Shown in pieces: positions 6,924 to 11,036 of a DNA stretch of 11,036 nucleotides. The position numbers were made by a program, and so were the translations under genes. A model generated the notes under the pieces. It was not told the DNA's origin, did not search any database, and worked only from the letters and a program-made list of their open reading frames with translations. The stretch is from DASUSF01 sp036375275. GTDB lineage: Bacteria; Pseudomonadota; Alphaproteobacteria; Geminicoccales; Geminicoccaceae. Where the stretch lies: assembly GCA_036375275.1 (NCBI GenBank), contig DASUSF010000138.1, positions 1 through 11,036 on the forward strand, written 5' to 3'. Positions within the stretch are counted from its first letter, which is position 1; each line of letters starts with the position of its first letter.

Positions 6924-6953
6924 ACAGTAGGGAAGCCGCGGGATCAGCGTCAA
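6924..6953 (-). promoter_or_regulatory. Candidate housekeeping promoter for trxA
   Basis: In the addA-trxA gap the minus strand reads TTGACG (6953-6948), an 18-bp spacer, then TACTGT (6929-6924). The -35 matches the consensus at 5 of 6 positions and the -10 at 3 of 6. Transcription would start about 50 nt before the trxA ATG. The leader contains three tandem CCAGG units (6887-6901) and the GAGGAA ribosome binding site (6879-6874). A strong promoter here fits a highly expressed thioredoxin that is independent of addBA. The match was made by eye. Confidence 0.5.
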
Positions 6954-6971
6954 GCGGCGCGCTCGGGCGGG

Positions 6972-9900
6972 TCAGCCGCCGGCCAGACCCGGGAGGGCCT
7001 CGGCGAGCGCGTCGTCGAGCGCGGCATCGTCGAGCAGATCGAGGCGCGGACCGACCGTCCAGAGCAGGCCACAGCGCACCGGGCGGCCCGGGAAGGCGTC
7101 GCCGAGCAGGTGGCGGTAGGCGGCGAGCTGGCGACGGTAGGCGAGCGGTGCCGGATGGCCCATGGCCGGCGGAGTCCGGTTGGTCTTGTAGTCGACCAGG
7201 AGGATCCGCTCCGGCTCGATCACCAGGCGGTCGATCTGGCCCGAGATCGGGACGCCGCCGATCGTCCCGATCACCGGCACCTCGGCGCGCGAGCCCGGGC
7301 CAAACAGGCTCCCGAGCTCCGGCGCCTCGAGGAGCGCCAGAACCTCGCGCCGGAGCTCTTGCCGGCGCGGCCCGTCGAGTTCCAGGTCCGGCGCCTCGAG
7401 CAGCCGGTCGGCGGCGCCCGGGCGCGCCTCCTTTGGCAGGTCCGGAAGGATCTGGAGCAGGCGATGCACCGCGAGGCCGATCCGGAAGCGGGTGTCGCCC
7501 GCCCCCTCCGGCGGATCGGCCGGGGGCTCGGCGTCCGCGAGGCGCGACGGGCTGAGCGGCGAGCGCAGCACGACCTCCTCCGGTGCCGGCCGCGCCAGCC
7601 GCTCGGGGAGCGGAGGCGCCAACGGCTTCGGCTTCACCGGCTCGGTCAGCGGCAGCCCGCCCTGCCGCCGGGTCCGGCACAGCCGGAGGCCACCCGCGGC
7701 GGGGTCGCGCTCCGAGCGCGCGCCGGTCCGCTCGACCTCCGGGTGGCGCTCGAGGCCGGCCTGGATCAGGTCGTGCCAGGTCGCCGTGTCCTTGGACCGG
7801 CCCTTCCGGTTCCAGCCCGCGACGATCAGCCAGTCGCGGGCCCGGGTCATCGCGACGTAGAGCAGCCGCCGCTCCTCGTCGACCTGCGCCTTTCGGGCGG
7901 CCTCGAAGGTCGCCTGGCTCACCGGGTCGCGCCGGTCCTTGCCGACCCGCCAGAGCGGGATCCCGTCCTCGAGCCAGAGCAGCCGGTCCATGTCGGTCGG
8001 CGGAAACGCGGCGTCCGCCAGGATCACGATCGGCGCCTCGAGGCCCTTGGCGCCATGCACGGTCAGGACCCGCACCTCGTCCCGCGGCTGGTCCGGGTCC
8101 CGGACCAGCTCGGTGGTGTCCTGGCGCAGCCAGTGGAGGAAGCCCTGCAGCGAAGGCGGGTGGGCACGCTCGTAGGCCAGCGCCTGAGCGAGCAGGGCCT
8201 CGACCGGCTCGGCCGCGGCGGGGCCCAGACGCTCGAGCAGGCGCTGCCGGTCGCCCTCGCCGAGGAGCCGGGCGTAGAACTCGAACGGCGGCATCCGGTC
8301 GACCCGCGCCCGCAGCCGCTCGAACCGCTCCAGGGCCGCCCGGGCCACGGGATCGGCGCCTGCGGCCTCCCGCAGGCGGTGGAACAGGAAGCCGCGGTCG
8401 CGGCCGTGCGCGAGCTGGAACAGGCGCTCCTCGTCGAAGCCGAACAGCGGGCTCTTGAGCACGCAGGCGAGGGTCAGGTCGTCCTCGGGGAGCAGGAGGG
8501 CGTCGCCGAGCGCGATCAGGTCGGTGACCGCGATCTCGTCGGTGAGCCGGAGCCGGTCGGCGCCGGCGACCGGCACGTGCCGGCGCTTGAGCTCGCGGAT
8601 CAGGAGGTCGCGAACCAGGCTGCGCGCGCGCAGCAGGATCATGATGTCGCCCGGCCGGATCGGCTGGTCGGTGGAGGGGAGCGGCGTCTCCCGCTCGAGC
8701 CAGCCCCCGATCCGCTCCGCGATGGCTTCGGCGAGGGTCCGCTCGGCGCTGACCACGGGATCCGGACGGTCGGGCAGCTCCCAGGTCGCCGGCTGCGCCG
8801 GGCGCTCGACCTCGACCAGCGGCCAGAGCTCGACCGTCCCGGGCTCGAAGGGCCGGCCGGTGACATGCGCCGGAACCGCGCCGCCGCTGCCGAGTCCGGC
8901 CGCTGCCTCGGGGTCCTCGAACACCAGGTCGACCACCTCGAGGACCGCGTCCACGCTCCGGAACGACTTGTTGAGGGTCGACACGTGGAGGCGTCCGCGC
9001 CCGCCCGCGGCGCGCCTCGAGAGCCGGGCGCGGACCGCGTTGAAGGTCGCGAGGTCGGCGCCCTGGAAGCTGAAGATCGACTGCTTCTCGTCGCCAACCA
9101 CGAATACCGTCCGGAGCGCGTCGGCAGCACCCTCGCCGGCGAAGAAGTCGGTGGTCAGCGCCTCGATCACCGCCCACTGGCCCGGGCTGGTGTCCTGGCC
9201 TTCGTCGACCAGGAGATGATCGATCCGCTGGTCGAGCTTGTACTGGATCCAGGGCGCCACCCCCGCCCGCTCGAGCAGGTGGTTGCTGCGCTCGATCAGG
9301 TCGTCGTAGTCGAGCGCCGCGCGCGCCCGCTTGCGGGCGGCGTATTCCTCGAGCGCGGCGGCCCCGACCTCGATCAGCGCGCGCGACCGCTCGAACACCT
9401 CGACCGCCTGTAGCCGCCGGGCAAACGCCAGGAGCCTCGCCTGCTCGTTCTGGAGCGACTCCACCGCCGCCGGGGCGGCCTCCCGGACCGTCTTCACCGC
9501 GAGCGTGGCCCGCGGCTCGCCCTTCTGCGTGATGAACACCGCGAGGTAGTCCTCGAGCCGCTCGATCCGCCGCTCGAGGTCGGCCTCGATCCAGGTGTTG
9601 ATCAGGCTCGCGTGCGCCCGGTTGGCGTCCGAGCCCGCCTGGAGCGCCCGGCAGGCGGCGGCGAGGCCCGGCGAGTCGGCGCAGCCGGCGCACGCTTCGC
9701 GACAGAGCTGGCTCCGGGTCGCGTCGGGATCGACCCCGAGCCGGTCGGCCACCGCCCGGACCATGCCATCGCGACCGCCGGCGAGCTCGAGCCCGCGCTC
9801 GAAGCGCAGCCGGTCCTGGCGCAGCGCATCCAGCCCCTCCTGGAAGCCGCGCTCGCCGACCAGGACGGCGAGCGTCTCGAGCGCCCGGTCGAGGTCGGCC

Positions 9901-10412
9901 GCCGGGTCCTCGAGCACGGCGTCCAGCGCGGCCGCCATCAGCTCGTTCGCGTCCCGGGGCTCCAGGACCTCGAAGTGCGGCGGGACCTCCGCCTCGAGCG
10001 CGAAGCGGCGGAGCAGGGACTGGCAGAAGCTGTGGATGGTCATGACCGGGAGGCCGGCCGGCAGATCGAGGATCCGGACCAGGAGCGTCCGCGCGAGGTC
10101 GACCTCCCGTGGCTCGGCCGGCCGGCCGAGCAGCACCTTGAGCTCGTGCCGGAGCGCCGCGGCGTTGAGCCCCGCGAAGCGGGCGAGGTCGTCCTGGATC
10201 CGGGTCACCATCTCGGCGGCCCCGGCCTTGGTGAAGGTCAGGCAGAGCACCCGTTCCGGCTCCGCCCCGCCGAGCAGGAGCCGGAGCACGCGGTCGGCGA
10301 GCACCCGGGTCTTGCCGGTGCCGGCGGATGCCGTGACCCAGACCGAGCGGGCCGGGTCCGCGGCGCGCAGCTGCTCGGGAGTCGGCGGCGGCCGGCGCGG
10401 GCCGGCAGGCAC
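6972..10412 (-). CDS. addA: Double-strand break repair helicase-nuclease subunit AddA
   Basis: The UvrD/RecB-like 3'-5' helicase and nuclease subunit of AddAB, which resects double-strand breaks for RecA loading. 1146 residues, usual for alphaproteobacterial AddA. Helicase motifs run in order: Walker A ASAGTGKT (28-35), LTFTKAGAAEM (58-68), TIHSFC (125-130), motif II VDEGQDTS (402-409), GDEKQSIFSFQGAD (440-453), SFRS (483-486), VLTVHGAKGLEAP (782-794) and LLYVAMTRARD (850-860). The C-terminal RecB-type nuclease has AVHRLL (981-986), GQIDRL (1058-1063), DYKTN (1074-1078) and QLAAY (1095-1099), so it looks active. The start is GTG at 10412, 2 nt after the addB stop; a TTG at 10418 overlapping that stop is an equal candidate with better ribosome-binding-site spacing. 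Residue 404-406 reads EGQ where EFQ or EAQ is usual. Four cysteines cluster at 237-254. Confidence 0.96.
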   Translation of the reverse strand: MPAGPRRPPPTPEQLRAADPARSVWVTASAGTGKTRVLADRVLRLLLGGAEPERVLCLTFTKAGAAEMVTRIQDDLARFAGLNAAALRHELKVLLGRPAEPREVDLARTLLVRILDLPAGLPVMTIHSFCQSLLRRFALEAEVPPHFEVLEPRDANELMAAALDAVLEDPAADLDRALETLAVLVGERGFQEGLDALRQDRLRFERGLELAGGRDGMVRAVADRLGVDPDATRSQLCREACAGCADSPGLAAACRALQAGSDANRAHASLINTWIEADLERRIERLEDYLAVFITQKGEPRATLAVKTVREAAPAAVESLQNEQARLLAFARRLQAVEVFERSRALIEVGAAALEEYAARKRARAALDYDDLIERSNHLLERAGVAPWIQYKLDQRIDHLLVDEGQDTSPGQWAVIEALTTDFFAGEGAADALRTVFVVGDEKQSIFSFQGADLATFNAVRARLSRRAAGGRGRLHVSTLNKSFRSVDAVLEVVDLVFEDPEAAAGLGSGGAVPAHVTGRPFEPGTVELWPLVEVERPAQPATWELPDRPDPVVSAERTLAEAIAERIGGWLERETPLPSTDQPIRPGDIMILLRARSLVRDLLIRELKRRHVPVAGADRLRLTDEIAVTDLIALGDALLLPEDDLTLACVLKSPLFGFDEERLFQLAHGRDRGFLFHRLREAAGADPVARAALERFERLRARVDRMPPFEFYARLLGEGDRQRLLERLGPAAAEPVEALLAQALAYERAHPPSLQGFLHWLRQDTTELVRDPDQPRDEVRVLTVHGAKGLEAPIVILADAAFPPTDMDRLLWLEDGIPLWRVGKDRRDPVSQATFEAARKAQVDEERRLLYVAMTRARDWLIVAGWNRKGRSKDTATWHDLIQAGLERHPEVERTGARSERDPAAGGLRLCRTRRQGGLPLTEPVKPKPLAPPLPERLARPAPEEVVLRSPLSPSRLADAEPPADPPEGAGDTRFRIGLAVHRLLQILPDLPKEARPGAADRLLEAPDLELDGPRRQELRREVLALLEAPELGSLFGPGSRAEVPVIGTIGGVPISGQIDRLVIEPERILLVDYKTNRTPPAMGHPAPLAYRRQLAAYRHLLGDAFPGRPVRCGLLWTVGPRLDLLDDAALDDALAEALPGLAGG

Positions 10413-10414
10413 GC

Positions 10415-11036
10415 TCAACCGGCCCACTCCTTGAAGCGGGCGAGGTGGTCGTAGTCCCGCGGCAGGCTCATGTCCGGCCTGAGACGTGCCGGGTAACCGA
10501 CTGCTACATCGTCGTAATGCTCGATCAGCGACATCAACCCTTCGGCCGCGCTCGCGGCGAGTCGCGCGGGATCCTGCTTGAGCGGCTCGGCCACGCCACC
10601 GGCGGCGTCGCCCCGGATCGACCAGAACCAGAGCGCCTCGACCTCGGCCGGCGCGATCCCCCTGAACGCGCCTTCGCGGACCATCAGCGCTTCGAGCGGG
10701 AGCTGTGGCTGGCGGCCGCTGGTGACCTCCGCCTCCTTGGGTGGGGCGCCGGTCTTGTAGTCGATCACCGTGAGGCGGTCGTCGTGCGCCCGCTCGATCC
10801 GGTCGGCGCGGGCCTTGAGGAGGAAGGGGCCGCCCGGCGCCTCGAGCGGGAGCTCGCCCTCCACCTCGACCATGAGAGCCGCGAGCGTCGGCCGGCGTTC
10901 CCGCTCCCGTTCGAGGTACCAGCGCGCCGCCTGCTCGAAGCGCGGCCACCAGAGCCGGCGGACCAGCGGCCGGTGAGCATAGGCGTGGAACGCCTGGCGA
11001 CCGAGATGTAGGAGTCGCTCGAGGGCGTCCGGCGGG
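10415..11036 (-). CDS. addB: Double-strand break repair subunit AddB, C-terminal part; 5' end cut by the window
   Basis: The partner subunit of AddA, which carries the second nuclease of the complex and, in the family, an inactive helicase domain that recognises recombination hotspots. About 206 codons of the C-terminus are visible, open to the right edge; AddB is usually about 1000 residues, so most of it is outside. The visible part is the PD-(D/E)XK nuclease domain: KARADRIE, then VIDYKTGAPP (DYKT at 10762-10751) and the following QLPLEAL, all as expected for an active site. There is no cysteine in this segment, so the C-terminal Fe-S ligands known from Bacillus AddB are absent. The protein ends FKEWAG and is followed 2 nt later by the addA GTG, which indicates one operon. 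An internal ATG at 10873 is not the real start, since the frame continues upstream with domain sequence. Confidence 0.92.
   Translation of the reverse strand, partial: PPDALERLLHLGRQAFHAYAHRPLVRRLWWPRFEQAARWYLERERERRPTLAALMVEVEGELPLEAPGGPFLLKARADRIERAHDDRLTVIDYKTGAPPKEAEVTSGRQPQLPLEALMVREGAFRGIAPAEVEALWFWSIRGDAAGGVAEPLKQDPARLAASAAEGLMSLIEHYDDVAVGYPARLRPDMSLPRDYDHLARFKEWAG
10427..10432 (-). promoter_or_regulatory. Ribosome binding site for addA inside the end of addB
   Basis: AAGGAG on the minus strand lies 8 nt before a TTG (10418) and 14 nt before a GTG (10412), both in frame with addA. The spacing favours TTG and the codon type favours GTG; the two differ by two residues. The TTG overlaps the addB TGA, a layout that suggests translational coupling of the two subunits. 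Confidence 0.55.

Noticed and set aside
6935..6958. Inverted repeat gccgc...gcggc between addA and trxA as a terminator
   Set aside because: The 5-bp stem has a 14-nt loop and no T-run follows; it also spans the -35 element of the trxA promoter candidate.
6861..9413. Plus-strand open frame of 850 codons antisense to addA
   Set aside because: It is rich in Arg, Glu and Leu with no domain, and lies entirely over well-supported AddA motifs on the minus strand. It is a GC-driven shadow frame.
6547..9693. Apparent 1048-codon minus-strand protein ending in thioredoxin
   Set aside because: Only the last 106 residues are a gene (trxA, with its own start and ribosome binding site). The upstream part is an out-of-frame reading of addA, so there is no AddA-thioredoxin fusion.
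10413..10949. Upstream extension of the AddA frame through the end of addB
   Set aside because: The frame happens to be open, but the AddB nuclease motifs are in another frame over the same DNA, and AddA family proteins start just before the Walker A region.

Overview
This is a GC-rich, densely packed chromosomal window, most likely from an alphaproteobacterium, perhaps of the Rhodospirillales type. The lineage is inferred from the addB-addA-trxA order, the AddA/AddB family type and the mixture of cobalamin genes; no rRNA or other marker fixes it. There are no tRNAs, CRISPR arrays, insertion sequences or phage genes. Reading frames are continuous, and no frameshifts were seen. The two outermost genes are cut by the window edges.

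Layout from left to right. (1) Positions 1-2473, minus strand: a cobalamin cluster transcribed cbiX -> cobH -> cobL, with cobL running off the left edge. The genes are separated by 15 bp and then by a TGATG stop/start overlap, so they are very likely one operon. A candidate promoter lies in the 100-bp divergent gap at 2474-2573. (2) Positions 2574-3560, plus strand: cbiB (cobD), the membrane enzyme that attaches the aminopropanol arm. (3) Positions 3513-5009, minus strand: cobQ (cobyric acid synthase), which converges on cbiB and overlaps its 3' end by 48 bp. (4) Positions 5160-6867, minus strand: trxA (thioredoxin with an unusual CQPC active site) followed 25 bp later by a glutamine-synthetase-family gamma-glutamyl-amine ligase (PuuA-like). 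(5) Positions 6972-11036, minus strand: addA and the C-terminal part of addB, the two helicase-nuclease subunits of double-strand break repair. addB runs off the right edge.

Functionally, five of the eight genes belong to cobalamin synthesis. CbiX inserts cobalt into the tetrapyrrole, CobL and CobH carry out late ring methylation, decarboxylation and methyl migration, CobQ amidates four ring side chains, and CbiB adds the aminopropanol (phosphate) linker. CobQ and CbiB act at consecutive steps. AddA and AddB form one recombination complex. TrxA and the GS-like enzyme are probably co-transcribed but have no obvious shared pathway.

I found no new defence, mobile or signalling system. The points most worth checking are the CQPC thioredoxin, the His-rich metal-binding tail of CbiX encoded by a slippage-prone repeat, a clustered four-cysteine stretch in AddA, the coding overlap between cbiB and cobQ, and a GS-like amine ligase beside the aminopropanol-attachment step of B12 synthesis.
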